From the NCBI RefSeq assembly GCF_033807575.1, contig NC_084718.1:19857991-19921990 (forward strand): a DNA stretch of 64,000 bases. The letters are read 5' to 3'. Made by a program: the position numbers and the translations under genes. Below, piece after piece: positions 1-10,462 of this stretch (the stretch's first letter is position 1; every line of letters begins with the position of its first letter). The notes beneath the pieces were generated by a model. That model ran no database searches, was not told the DNA's origin, and saw only the letters and a program-made list of their open reading frames with translations. The DNA comes from Cydia pomonella (lineage: Eukaryota; Arthropoda; Insecta; Lepidoptera; Tortricidae).

Positions 1-230
1 CAATACAATGTAAATTTAATTATAATTGTACACCTCAAAAATAAGGTTAGGTATCAAGGAAAAATACAAAGCGCTTGAAAACAGAATGTATTCATACACA
101 TTAAAACAATGAAATTGATTTAGGCAGTTGTTACAAGTTGATGACCAAAAGGACGCTTGAAAAACATTTGTTTACTTATACATTCAGTGTCAAAAGTAGG
201 GGATCTGACTACGCGTCAAAAGTATATTTA

Positions 231-456
231 CAGTACATATGGGGCTACTTTATAGCACTAGTGCGAGAAGTAGCATATTACGTTACTGTGTCGAACATTT
301 AAAGGGCCATATGTACTGTAAAACGTTGTACGATACATGTGCGAATAGGTAATTCGCAACTCGTGTCGATTTAAAACACTCCCTTCGATCGTGTTTTAAT
401 TTATCGCCACTCGTTTCGGATTTCCTATTTTTCGCACTTGTATCGTAATGTACTAA
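231..456. repeat. Dispersed palindromic repeat, copy 1
   Basis: About 220 bp that recurs in direct orientation at 58,117-58,310 with scattered differences. It contains a short palindrome (CAGTACATATGG against CCATATGTACTG) and a second inverted pair around the stretch beginning GTATCGT/GATACATG. It looks like a small non-autonomous DNA element or a fragment of one. No coding potential is seen. Confidence 0.6.
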
Positions 457-485
457 TGTACCATTCTTTATCAGCGTAAGAGGGA

Positions 486-1125
486 AGTCAAATATCAAAT
501 ATCAAACATTTATTCAGCAAATAGGCCATAGGGGCACTTTTACATGTCCATTTTTACAAACAATAAAAATTACAAAAAAAAACAATTACAAATATGGAAT
601 CGATGAAATAATAAATACTTTATTAGAGATGACGTATACTGTCTCTAAATGTCAAATTATACAAAAAACTATGATAAACAAAAAAAACCAACAAATACTA
701 AAATTCTTTAGAGATGTGTAAGTCTCTAAGTGTCCGAAATAAAATATAAAAAAAGATATTAAATTATCCTTAGAGATGTAGAGGGTCTCCAAGGCTTGAA
801 TTCTTATATAAATAATTAAAAGAAAAAAAAAAACAGACAAGAACCGAATGAAGTGTCTCACGTTAATGCCACTCAAAAGTAAAGTTACATACTTTAACAT
901 AATCTGTACCCCGTGTAAGCTTAAACAGACCGGTCTCCACAAACAGCACCCGTTCACGAGTATGACGCGTATCTCAGCCATCGCCTCCCTCAACCTTCAT
1001 TCGGGAAAGTGGCGACCCGATCAACGACGCCACCGTAAGTAAAGACTTTTAAGCGAGCATGACATGTTCAAGCTGCCGGGTTGTATTAATATAAATATAA
1101 TAAAAAAATTGTGAGATACAACATT
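486..1125 (-). mobile_element. 5'-truncated CR1-type LINE 3' end, minus strand
   Basis: This stretch is the reverse complement of about 8,070-8,710, the 3' untranslated region of the full-length LINE beside it. It ends on the left in the same short tandem tail (TATCAAA units, read as TTTGATA on the minus strand). The match stops abruptly at about 1,125, as expected of 5' truncation during target-primed reverse transcription. Together with the intact copy it makes an inverted pair about 7 kb apart. ORFs here are not genes. Confidence 0.85.
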
Positions 1126-1788
1126 GATAAACATGATAGTCCACACAAAAAGAGAAAACGTTTTTCCACTTCTACATATTTTCCATTCTCCGTGATTATT
1201 CAGTATGTTATTGACACAACGTAAAACTAGCTTTTCCTTATTTTCAAAATTTGCGAAACTAAAAAAAAAAGCGAAACCTATAAACCTAGAATAAGATTTT
1301 TTAAAGATTTAGTCAGTGGTTAGTTCTCCCGAAATGGAATTTCATAGAAAAAGTACCTACTGTTAAATCGCTACGATCGCAAAGCTATTCTTCCATCTTA
1401 AGAATTTTTTTGCGTATTTTTTTTTGTGGTGGGAGGGTGGGAACATTAATTGTATTTAAAAATACGCAATTAAGTATAATGGGTTAGCACTGATTGATCA
1501 GCACGTTATTTTTTCGTGGATTAGTAAAGTTATTTTTTTTTTAAGAATTAGCGAATGATAATGAAATATTCTAGCGATATTTTATCCTTTAACGAAAATA
1601 ATGGAAATGAATAAATAAAAAATAAATAAAATGAAAAAAGCTATTTATTAAGGTATAAAATTATAGTTACAATTACAATTGTTATTAATTAATATATACC
1701 TATTACACTAAACTAAGCTAAGATTAAAAAGGTGTAAGTGAAACCTTACTCCTACAATAAAAAAATAATTATAACATAATTATTGTAT
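1126..1788. other. AT-rich stretch without genes
   Basis: No coding signal. Positions about 1,425-1,530 resemble 14,660-14,770 (shared GTGGTGGGAGGGTGGGAACA and following bases), so an old dispersed-repeat fragment lies here. The rest is A/T-rich with many short homopolymers. Confidence 0.5.
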
Positions 1789-2053
1789 GACGACCGGTCT
1801 GGCCTCGTGGGTAGTGACCCTGCCTATGAAGCCGATGGTCCCGGGTTCAAATCCTGGTAGGGCATTTATTCGTGTGATGAGCATGGATATTTGTTCCTGG
1901 CTCATGGGTGTTTTCTATGTATTGAAGTATTTATAAGTATTTATATATTATATATATCATTGTCTAAGTACCCTCAACACAAGCCTTATTGAGCTTACTG
2001 TGGGATTTAGTCAATTTGTGCAATAATGTCCTATAATATTTATTTATTTATTA
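1789..2053 (+). mobile_element. tRNA-derived SINE, copy 1
   Basis: Begins with a tRNA-like head: an A-box-like GGCCTCGTGGGTAG and a B box GGTTCAAATCC at 1,844-1,854, about 45 bp apart. A body follows, with an AT-rich middle and a TATTTATTTATTTA tail. A close copy lies at 10,463-10,742 with the same head, body and tail order, which shows this is a dispersed SINE and not a tRNA gene. Confidence 0.85.
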
Positions 2054-2624
2054 ATATAGAATTTTTTAAAACGTTATAATGTAATAATTAAGAAGTTTTG
2101 GTGATAAATAGAAAGTTCACATCGCAATTGAAGTAGAACATCGTTATCCTTCTAATGTAACATAAAAAGAAAAAATTGACGACAGAAAACAAGGCAACTG
2201 TCAACGGCGTAACGTTCCAAATTTAAAATTACACCGTATTTGCCTGTATTTTACCGCAGATTTTTACAGATGAGTATTGTTTTCATAATTTATAAGCCTA
2301 GTTTTTTGTTTATTTGTCTAGAATTATTATTTGTCAAACTTTATTTTGTGCTACCTTTATATGTTTTGTGAAGAACTTGGTTTGTAACATAACAGGATTC
2401 TAACATATCAAAATATCTTAATTCATTTTTAAATCACTTCAAGAACAATAAAATTATACCCTGTGGTAATGAGTGAACTTGCAAGATAGTGAATTATAAA
2501 GTTTACTCTTTGCAATCTTACTTAGAAATTAAGTCAGTGGAGTTATTTTTACTTTATTTTAGTCATTATATTTTGTTAGAAGCATTGAAATTCATTACAT
2601 TTTCTGGCTCAGATATCTCACATT

Positions 2625-4790
2625 ATGAATATGTTTACAGCAAAAACCACTAAAATGACTACACGCAAGGATGTCTTGGTGGCTAAAGTGCAACAATTAC
2701 AAAAAGACCTCAAAGAAGCCGCTGTGTTGAATACAAAACTCCTCCAAGAGCAGGAAGAGAGTGAACAGGAATTTGAGCGTGTTGTTCGAACAAATACAAC
2801 TCTCAAAAGTCAGCTTGCAAATCAGGATATTGAATTTGAGGACATGCAAGGGCAGCGGGATGAACTTCAGGCTGCTGTTGACCGGTTCCAGCAATGCCAG
2901 GAGATACACGAGCAGGCATTGCAACGCATTCAGGACCTGGAACAACAGCTGGAGGAGTCAGAGTCAAAAAATATTTGCAAGTATTGCTCCGGCCAGTCCG
3001 GACCGCCTAACAATAATTTAAGTATTTTTGCTGAACTTAATAGTTTTGAACTAGATTTAGATAATGAAAACACAGGTAGCTCCCCTATGGTAGGAACTGT
3101 AGGTTTTACAAGTTCTGTGCCCATAGAGGGCAGCAGTGATAGTATAATTACACTGAAAGGCTCCAAGAAAATAAAAAAATATTTAAAATTAAGTAGATTC
3201 ATAAAAAGATCAAAACTTTTAGTAAAACGCAATAATTCAGTATTCAAAACACTACAATCTAAATGTAATAGTGTCGCCTTGAGTGTTGAACTTCTAAATT
3301 GTCAATACAAATTAGACCGAACAGTAGAAGAGTTGAATCATCAATCCGATGAATTAAATAAATTGGAATTAAAGTTAAAAGACCTCAATAATAGAGACGA
3401 ACTATCAAGTAAAGCATTACAGGAATACATAGCCTTTATGAATAATGTTCTAGAACCGGGCAGCGGCTACCCTCTGCGCATGGACTCGCCGCGGCCTCCG
3501 ACGCGCCCCGTGGCACCGGAGTCGCCCGCGCTGCGCGCCGTCCTGGCCGCACCGTGCTCGCCAGCGCTGCGCGCCCTCTTCGCCTCGCGCGCTTCCCTCG
3601 CACCCGAGCTGCGCCGCAGTCCCGAGCCTGCCCCCAGCCCCGTGGACACGACGCCACTGCAGCCATCATCACCGCCGAGCCTTATTGAGCGGGCGTGCCT
3701 TGTCGAGCTGGCTCCGTCGCCGCCGAGCCTTGTCAAGCTGGCTTTGTCGCTGCTGACCTATGTCGAGCCAGCTCCGACGCCGCTGCCCTTCGTGGAGCCG
3801 GCGGCCTCGCTGCCGAGCCTCGTGGTGCCGGCGGCCCCGCCGCCGAGCCTCGTGGAGCCGGCGGCCTCGCCGCCGAGCCTCGTGGTGCCGGCGGCCTCGC
3901 CGCCGAGCCTCGTGGAGCCGGCGGCCTCGCCGCCGAGCCTCGTGGAGCCGGCGGTCTCGCCGCCGAGCCTCGTGGTGCCGGCGGCCTCGCCGCCGAGCCT
4001 CGTGGAGCCGGCGGTCTCGCCGCCGAGCCTCGTGGTGCCGGCGGCCTCGCCGCCGAGCCTCGTGGAGCCGGCGGCCTCGCCGCCGAGCCTCGTGGTGCCG
4101 GCGGCCCCGCCGCCGTGCTCCCCGGCAGGCCGCGCGCCCGCGCCGCCCGCCCCGGCTCGGGCGCCGCCCTCGCGCCGCGCCCCGAGCCCGCGCGGCGGCC
4201 CCCGCCGCACCATCCTATACTCTGACGAGGTGGGCTCCGGCCTTGGCGCGCTGCTGGCGGAGCGCTTGTCGCAGGGCGTCCTCAACAACTGTCACCCGGG
4301 GACCTCCGCCGATCGACTGATAGAATGTATTTCTACAGGCGAGTTTGACCGCGCCTCCACGCTTATCGTTTTCTTAGGGAATAGTATAGACTGTACTAAG
4401 CGAGATATTTTAAAATTATCCGCTACGCTGTCGGCGATTGACCAGAGAGAGGTTGCAAAAATAATTATCTGTGCGCTCCCATATAGAATGTCGAGCAAGG
4501 TCAATAAAAGGGTATTTCACTACAATTCTTTATTGTATAACCTTTCCTTGTACAGTAGTACGATTTCGTATTTTGATACGAATAAATTTATACAAGATTT
4601 TGTTATGTCCCATAAAAGAACCTACCTACCCAGAAGATGTCTAGTAGAGTGTGCTAACCTGTTAGCATATAATATTGAAGACCCCGTCGTGGCTAGCGCG
4701 GCGTCTAATAGCCTTAAGTCACGTAGTATTTTACGCCTTGGTAGCGTAGGTTTTGAGATGGAGCCGTCTGGAGATTTGAATTTAAACTAA
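2625..4790 (+). CDS. LINE ORF1 protein, coiled coil plus esterase-like domain
   Basis: 721 residues. Residues about 10-115 are a heptad-rich coiled coil, presumably for oligomerisation. Residues about 180-210 form a lysine/arginine-rich basic stretch that probably binds RNA. A proline-rich region (about 280-525) contains roughly 11 near-perfect decapeptide repeats of the type PPSLVEPAAS. The C-terminal part (about 530-700) begins ILYSDEVGSGLG and resembles the SGNH-hydrolase-like esterase domain of CR1 ORF1 proteins. Its partner in the second LINE (48,202-49,783) has the same order without the repeats. It lies 59 bp upstream of ORF2. I use the first ATG; a downstream ATG (MTTRKDV) is an alternative. 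Role in the RNP particle is inferred from the family. Confidence 0.8.
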   Translation: MNMFTAKTTKMTTRKDVLVAKVQQLQKDLKEAAVLNTKLLQEQEESEQEFERVVRTNTTLKSQLANQDIEFEDMQGQRDELQAAVDRFQQCQEIHEQALQRIQDLEQQLEESESKNICKYCSGQSGPPNNNLSIFAELNSFELDLDNENTGSSPMVGTVGFTSSVPIEGSSDSIITLKGSKKIKKYLKLSRFIKRSKLLVKRNNSVFKTLQSKCNSVALSVELLNCQYKLDRTVEELNHQSDELNKLELKLKDLNNRDELSSKALQEYIAFMNNVLEPGSGYPLRMDSPRPPTRPVAPESPALRAVLAAPCSPALRALFASRASLAPELRRSPEPAPSPVDTTPLQPSSPPSLIERACLVELAPSPPSLVKLALSLLTYVEPAPTPLPFVEPAASLPSLVVPAAPPPSLVEPAASPPSLVVPAASPPSLVEPAASPPSLVEPAVSPPSLVVPAASPPSLVEPAVSPPSLVVPAASPPSLVEPAASPPSLVVPAAPPPCSPAGRAPAPPAPARAPPSRRAPSPRGGPRRTILYSDEVGSGLGALLAERLSQGVLNNCHPGTSADRLIECISTGEFDRASTLIVFLGNSIDCTKRDILKLSATLSAIDQREVAKIIICALPYRMSSKVNKRVFHYNSLLYNLSLYSSTISYFDTNKFIQDFVMSHKRTYLPRRCLVECANLLAYNIEDPVVASAASNSLKSRSILRLGSVGFEMEPSGDLNLN
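3782..4110 (+). repeat. 30-bp GC-rich minisatellite inside LINE ORF1
   Basis: About eleven tandem units of 30 bp (core CCGCCGAGCCTCGTGG), in frame, encoding decapeptides that alternate between SLVEPA and SLVVPA. The flanking coding DNA is also unusually GC-rich (about 3,470-4,220) compared with the AT-rich ORF1 ends. The repeats leave several other frames open, which produces spurious overlapping ORFs. Confidence 0.9.
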
Positions 4791-4849
4791 CCGCTACGAC
4801 AACGTGTGCACCAGCCGGCTCCGTTCCTATTGATCACTGCGATGCTAGT

Positions 4850-7708
4850 ATGTTTAGTAAAACCGATTTATTGAACTTAGTTCACCAAAATATCCAAGGA
4901 TTTGCCTGTAAGGAACTTGAAATTGATTTGTTTTTACAGTCCGACAATATTGACGTTCTCTGTATTACTGAACACTGGCTTAAAGGTCATGAGTTTATGT
5001 TTAATTTCAATAATCATAATATAGTAAGTTCTTTTTTTAGGAAATCCTGCAATCGCGGCGGGTCATTGATAATGGTGAAACATAATTTAAAAAGTAAGGA
5101 ACGTAGAGACATTGTTGACATGTCTGTGGAACGGCATATAGAACTTTCCTGTGTTGAGTTGGAACAATTTATAATTGTATGCGTGTACAGGCCCCCATCG
5201 GCGGACTATAACTTATTTGAATCGGTCATAGATGAAGTACTTAGTAGTATTTTTAGAACTCCGAAAAATATAATTGTGTGTGGCGATTTTAATATTAACT
5301 TACTTGAAAATTCGCCATTTTGTGGAAGGTTATTAAATACTTTTAAATCCTTCAATTTAGTCAATGTATTTTGTGAGCCTACTCGAATCACAGCAACCAG
5401 TGCTACATGTATAGATAACATCTTTAGTAACAAGGATGCGATTAGTAAATCTGTTATTAACAACCTAAGTTCTGATCACTGTGGATTAAAAGCGTCTTTC
5501 AGCGGGAAAACTGAAGAAATTCCTCTAGATACCATGTGCAGGCCGATTTCCGAAAAGCGCCTAGATTTATTCAATCGTAAAATCACTAAACAATTATGTT
5601 GTCTTTCATGTAATCAGGATAACCCTGACTGTTTGAGTTCCGAGTTGTTTAACTGTATTAAAACGGAATTTGATGCCTGTTTCATTCAGAAGAAGGTGAA
5701 AGGCAAGGCCAAGACTAAATTTTGCGACTGGGCTACGCCGGATATTCACGAGAAAAGACGCCGACTATACGACTTGTATGATTTAAAAGCAACTGATAAA
5801 AGGCCGGAATTTCTGGAGTACGTTAAGAATTTTTCTAAATCTTTTAAGATGATGTGTGTCGCCGCTAAAGCTGATTATTTGTCCAAAAAGATCCTAAGTT
5901 CTAGTGATAAAGTTAAAACTGTATGGCAAGTAATCGGCAATGAAACTGGAAAACGTAAGATGAAGGATCCGCACTACACCGTACGAATTGCTGACACTTT
6001 AGTAAGTTCTGACCGTGAAGTGGCAGATCATTTTGAGCGGTTTTTCTCGAATATACCGGTAGAAACAACAAAGTCTCTTAATTCATCGCCAGACGTCGCT
6101 GAAGAAATTTTGAAGACAAATGTGGCGGAATGTACAGAAATTTTCAAATTTTCGTATGTCACTCCGAACATAGTTCTTAAGACTTTTAGGTCATTAAATA
6201 TAAAGAAAACAGAAGACCTATGGGGTCTGTCAGTCAAAGTATTACATTCCATTATTGAATCGATTGCACCATACTTAGCTGAGATTTTCAACAGATGCAT
6301 TGATGCTGGAATTTTTCCAGATATTATGAAACATAGCAAAATTATCCCGTTGTTTAAATCAGGAACAAGAACCGACTCCACAAACTTTAGACCTATTTCA
6401 ATACTACCGGCATTAAGCAAAGTGTTCGAGAAACTTATTCTAAATCAACTATCGTCACATTTCAACAGAAATAAACTGCTTGATAGCAATCAATTTGGTC
6501 TTACCAGAGGTCGATCAACTACTGACGCCGGTGTGGTACTTCTAAAACACATCTTTGACGCTTGGGAAAAAGCTCAAGATGCTATTGGAATTTTCTGTGA
6601 TCTGTCGAAGGCATTTGATTGCGTTGATCACGAAAATTTAAAGAGAAAATTAAGCCACTATGGGATAAAAGCTAGTGCCCTTGACCTTGTCTCATCGTAC
6701 CTTTCGAATAGAACTCAGCGAGTAGTTATTAATGGAACTCAATCGGCTGGGTCCCCGGTAGCCCTCGGAGTGCCGCAAGGTTCAATTCTTGGTCCCTTCC
6801 TGTTTTTGGTATACATCAATGACCTACCAAAAGTTGTGCAAGAAAGACATGATATAGTGTTGTTTGCAGATGACACTTCCCTTATATTTAAAGTGAACAG
6901 AAAGGAAAATAGATTCGAGAGCATTAATGACGCGCTATCTACCGTATTAAACTGGTTTACGGCAAACAATTTGCTTTTGAACGCAAAGAAAACCAAATGC
7001 ATCAAATTTACGCTACCTAACGTCAAGCAGGTAAATAACAGCAAGATTAAAATAAAAGGTGATACGCTGGAATTTGAAGATCGAACTGTTTTCCTGGGAG
7101 TCACTTTAGACTCAAAACTGCAATGGCATGCACATATAGCCACTTTAGCCGGCAAACTTAGTTCAGCAGCCTATGCAGTGAGGAGAATCAGACAGCTAAC
7201 AAACGTAGAGACGGCCAGGCTGGTTTACTTTAGTTACTTCCATAGTGTTATGTCGTATGGAATTCTGTTGTGGGGAAAAGCGGCAGACATTCAGACAATA
7301 TTTGTACTGCAAAAGCGAGCTGTACGTTCCATCTATGGACTGGGCGCTCGAGTATCCCTAAGAGAGAAATTTAAAGATGCAAGCATTCTTACCGTTGCAT
7401 CTCAATACATACTTGAGAATATTATGTATGTTCGGAAAAACATTAACGAATTCAAGCTTAACAGTGATATCCATAACTATAACACTAGAAACAAGCATAA
7501 ACTTGCTGTGCCCGCCCACCGCCTCCGTAAGGTTAGTACGTCTTTCGTCGGGAACTGTACACGTTTTTATAACAAAGTTCCCACTGATATAGTGAATTTG
7601 CCTCTTAACAAATTTAAGTCACACGTTAAGAGCTCTTTGTTAAGTAAGGCGTATTATGCTGTGAATGATTTCATAGATGATAAGGATGCCTTTAAGCCAG
7701 TAGCTTGA
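4850..7708 (+). CDS. LINE ORF2: endonuclease and reverse transcriptase
   Basis: 952 residues, intact. The N-terminal approximately 215 residues are an exonuclease-endonuclease-phosphatase (APE-like) endonuclease: LVHQNIQG at the start, ITEHW, CGDFNINLL, and SDHCGL near residue 208. The reverse transcriptase lies at about 480-770: GRSTTDAG, DLSKAFDCVDH, GVPQGSILGPF and the catalytic FADD near residue 672. A C-terminal segment with LQKRAVRSIYG is typical of LINE ORF2. It would nick the target and copy its own RNA. It is closely similar throughout to the ORF2 at 45,296-48,127, but clearly a different subfamily. Confidence 0.92.
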   Translation: MFSKTDLLNLVHQNIQGFACKELEIDLFLQSDNIDVLCITEHWLKGHEFMFNFNNHNIVSSFFRKSCNRGGSLIMVKHNLKSKERRDIVDMSVERHIELSCVELEQFIIVCVYRPPSADYNLFESVIDEVLSSIFRTPKNIIVCGDFNINLLENSPFCGRLLNTFKSFNLVNVFCEPTRITATSATCIDNIFSNKDAISKSVINNLSSDHCGLKASFSGKTEEIPLDTMCRPISEKRLDLFNRKITKQLCCLSCNQDNPDCLSSELFNCIKTEFDACFIQKKVKGKAKTKFCDWATPDIHEKRRRLYDLYDLKATDKRPEFLEYVKNFSKSFKMMCVAAKADYLSKKILSSSDKVKTVWQVIGNETGKRKMKDPHYTVRIADTLVSSDREVADHFERFFSNIPVETTKSLNSSPDVAEEILKTNVAECTEIFKFSYVTPNIVLKTFRSLNIKKTEDLWGLSVKVLHSIIESIAPYLAEIFNRCIDAGIFPDIMKHSKIIPLFKSGTRTDSTNFRPISILPALSKVFEKLILNQLSSHFNRNKLLDSNQFGLTRGRSTTDAGVVLLKHIFDAWEKAQDAIGIFCDLSKAFDCVDHENLKRKLSHYGIKASALDLVSSYLSNRTQRVVINGTQSAGSPVALGVPQGSILGPFLFLVYINDLPKVVQERHDIVLFADDTSLIFKVNRKENRFESINDALSTVLNWFTANNLLLNAKKTKCIKFTLPNVKQVNNSKIKIKGDTLEFEDRTVFLGVTLDSKLQWHAHIATLAGKLSSAAYAVRRIRQLTNVETARLVYFSYFHSVMSYGILLWGKAADIQTIFVLQKRAVRSIYGLGARVSLREKFKDASILTVASQYILENIMYVRKNINEFKLNSDIHNYNTRNKHKLAVPAHRLRKVSTSFVGNCTRFYNKVPTDIVNLPLNKFKSHVKSSLLSKAYYAVNDFIDDKDAFKPVA

Positions 7709-8730
7709 TCTTGATAGTATGATAAAAATGTCAGTAATAGTGTTTTCGTTTTCTTCCTGTGAAATAACCATACTAGCGTCCAGTAGAACTGACACAAGAG
7801 AACATCATGTTCTCGTTTGATTGTATTATTTTAGTTTTGGACACTTAGAGACCTTATACAGCTCTAAGATTTTATTTTATTTTAAATTTTATTTTATTTT
7901 AAATTTCATTTTATTTTAATACCTATTTTAATGATTGGGACACTTAGAGACCTATACATCTCTAAGTCAATTTAAATTTATAATTTAGTTTTATAGGTAG
8001 GCACTCCTTATGAATAATATGTAGTCGCGTTTATGTGGCGCTATTCCGTCTTTAATGTAACTTACAAGCACAAATGTTGTATCTCACAATTTTTTTTATT
8101 ATATTTATATTAATACAACCCGGCAGCTTGAACATGTCATGCTCGCTTAAAAGTCTTTACTTACGGTGGCGTCGTTGATCGGGTCGCCACTTTCCCGAAT
8201 GAAGGTTGAGGGAGGCGATGGCTGAGATACACGTCATACTCGTGAACGGGTGCTGTTTGTGGAGACCGGTCTGTTTAAGCTTACGCGGGGTACAGGTTAT
8301 GTTAAAGTATGTAACTTTACTTTTGAGTGACATTAACGTGAGACACTTCATTCGGTTCTTGTCTGTTTTAATTTTTTTTGTCTTTTAATTATTTATATAA
8401 GAATTCAAGCCTTGGCGACCCTCTACATCTCTAAGGATAATTTAATATATATTTTTATATTTTATCTCTGACACTTAGAGACTTATACATCTCTAAAGAA
8501 TTTTAGTATTTTATGGTTTTATTTTTTTATCATAGTTTTTTTTGTGTAATTTGACATTTAGAGACAGTATACATCTCTAATAAAGTATTTATTATTTCAT
8601 AGATTCGATATTTGTAATTGTTTTTTTTTTTTAATTTATTGTTTGTAAAAATGGACATGTAAAAGTGCCCCTGTGGCCTATTTGCTGAATAAATGTTTGA
8701 TATTTGATATTTGATATTTGATATTTAATA

Positions 8731-9180
8731 ATATTTATTATTAATTAGTGAATAATTATTATTAAATGATATTTCACATCGGTTCGCGGAACTTATTGAA
8801 ATAGCTTTAAGTATGAAAGGTTTTCCAACCAGGTGTATTTCCACTGTGAGTCAGTAAATATTAAAGTCTGAAATTCCGAATGAATCAGTTATTTACTCAG
8901 ATGTACATAAACATATGTGGATTTTTATCAGAGAAGGGGGTCCTAATTCACACGAAGTATTTTTTGATGCGCACTTAACGATCTGTTCTTCTGTTTTTAC
9001 TCTCTGTACATGTTCGTACATGTTTGTGACTGTCATGAATAAATGCCTTTTATCTTTATCTATCTTATATTCTCTGGCGAAAGCCACATATAGCATATCA
9101 AGTATGGCGACACCTGAAACGGGGTAAGTTATTATAAATATTATTTTATGTTCTTCCTTTATTTAAAGAATTTCTTTCGA
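8731..9180. other. Intergenic stretch, possible short exon
   Basis: No sizeable coding region. There is a TTTATCTTTATC tail-like stretch near 9,045, then AGTATGGCGACACC at about 9,100 followed by GGGGTAAGTT, which has the form of a short first exon with a splice donor. Nothing downstream confirms it. Confidence 0.35.
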
Positions 9181-9780
9181 AAGATGCTGGGACCTATCAA
9201 GAAAGATAGCATGGAGAATTAGGAATAATGCCGAAATTAAGGAGTTGGTGGGCGAACCTAATATCATCGGAGAAACCTAAGCCCAAAGACTTCGCTGGCT
9301 CGGCCACCTACTTAGAATGTAAGAGGCTGCCTAGAGGGCGTACTTGGAAAGACCGACTGGCGGCCGCCCGGTGGGTGACAAGAAGCCGCTGGAGAGACAG
9401 TGTATCGGGCTGCCAAGAGGGCGTACTTGGGAAGACCGACTGGTGGCCGCCCGGTGGGTGACCAGAGGCCGCTGGAGAGACAGTGTATCGGGCTTGCAAG
9501 AGGGCGTACTTGGGAAGACCGACTGGTGGCTGCCCGGTGGGTGACCAGAGGCTGCTGGAGAAACAGCGTATCGGGCTGCCGAGAGGGCGTACGTGGGAAG
9601 ACCGACTGGTGGCCGCCCGGTGGGTGACCAGAGGCCGCTGGAGAGACAGCGTAACGGGCTGCCAAGAGGGCGTACTTGGGAGGACCAACTGGTGGTCGCC
9701 CAGTAGGTGACCAGATACCGCTGGAGAGACAGCGTTGAGGCAACCTGCGGCAGTTCCAAGCCGATAACTGGCAGGAAGTG
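9180..9780 (+). pseudogene. Decayed endonuclease-reverse transcriptase C-terminus
   Basis: Translated pieces give a typical LINE tail order in shifting frames: MLGPIKKD, then RNNAEIKELVGEPNIIGE, then RLRWLGHLLRME-like sequence at about 9,290-9,320. These are hallmarks of a LINE RT C-terminus. The reading frame is broken by stops and frameshifts. The distal part has been expanded into the 83-bp tandem array. Confidence 0.6.
9324..9740. repeat. 83-bp minisatellite, about 5 copies
   Basis: Tandem units of about 83 bp beginning near GGGCTGCCAAGAGGGCGTAC and ending near CTGGAGAGACAG. Unit starts are at about 9,324, 9,407, 9,490, 9,573 and 9,656, with few differences between units. The unit derives from the C-terminal LINE RT fragment. 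Because 83 is not a multiple of 3, successive units are read in different frames, so the ORFs across it are spurious. Confidence 0.9.
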
Positions 9781-10462
9781 GCGCAGGATCGGGAAAAGTG
9801 GCGTTTTCTTGCTTCGGAGTCCAAGACCCTCTTTGGATTGCTAAGCCACATTAGTTACTTGGTTTTTTATTTATTTTCCTTTTTAGTTAGGATTAGAATG
9901 CATATAAGAGTAAAAAATAAAAACACGTAAAAATATATATAAAAAGACTATCAAAAACCTAATCTAGGGTGCCGCCAGCAACGGGTCAGCGCCCAAGCTG
10001 CCGGTGGTCAGCGCCGCAGGGTCAGGAACCGACGTACTATATGCGCCGTGTCCGAGATTACCACCTCGAGACTCTTCGCTATGAGACCGTTCGCTGACAC
10101 GACTTGGAAAGCGATAGCTGGACTTTACAAGTAGCACGTGGCACCGGCTGTTGACTCCAAAATGGTGGTAAAACGCATTTCAAGATTAATTCTCCATTCA
10201 CTGCACACTACCACATTTGTTTACTGTACAATAAGCTATCGATATTACACTTCAAACAATATGAATGAGCAAAAAACAAAGCAATTAATCACGAGGCGTG
10301 ACTATCAATATGGAGCTCGAACCGGAAGTCCTTCCTGAAACTGATTTGATCTGTCAGCTGTCAAAAGTGACATTTCTGGACCATAAATGTCACTATTGAT
10401 ACCTGACTAGACTCCTTAGTATATTTATCATAGTTAAATGTGATACCTTTGTATATGAGGCT
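9781..10462. other. Non-coding stretch
   Basis: No supported gene. There is a GC-richer piece at about 9,965-10,130 (around GCCGCCAGCAACGGGTCAGCG) of unknown origin, and AT-rich sequence on either side. Confidence 0.4.

Larger units (their letters stand above)
2190..8730 (+). mobile_element. Full-length CR1-type non-LTR retrotransposon (copy 1)
   Basis: A LINE with an approximately 430-bp 5' UTR, two long open ORFs (2,625-4,790 and 4,850-7,708), an approximately 1-kb 3' UTR and a tail of TTTGATA units ending near 8,730 instead of poly(A). Esterase-like ORF1, endonuclease/RT ORF2 and a microsatellite tail fit the CR1 group. The 5' boundary is uncertain: GGCAACTGTCAA near 2,190 resembles the 5' end of the related element at 50,220. 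The 3' UTR repeats a motif like ACACTTAGAGACNTATACATCTCTAA several times (about 7,840-8,580). Both ORFs are uninterrupted, so this may be a recent, possibly active copy. Confidence 0.85.

Noticed and set aside
1789..1860. Possible tRNA gene (A and B boxes)
   Set aside because: No proper acceptor stem pairing, and a matching copy with the same long body and tail lies at 10,463-10,742, so it is a SINE head.
3695..4320. Long overlapping ORFs on both strands over the GC-rich part of LINE ORF1
   Set aside because: They are other-frame readings of the 30-bp repeat; only the 2,625-4,790 frame continues into recognisable domains.
9228..9851. Six overlapping ORFs with repeated WWPPGG or SGHPPGGHQ motifs
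   Set aside because: They are frame readings of the 83-bp array and have no start-to-stop integrity or domain.
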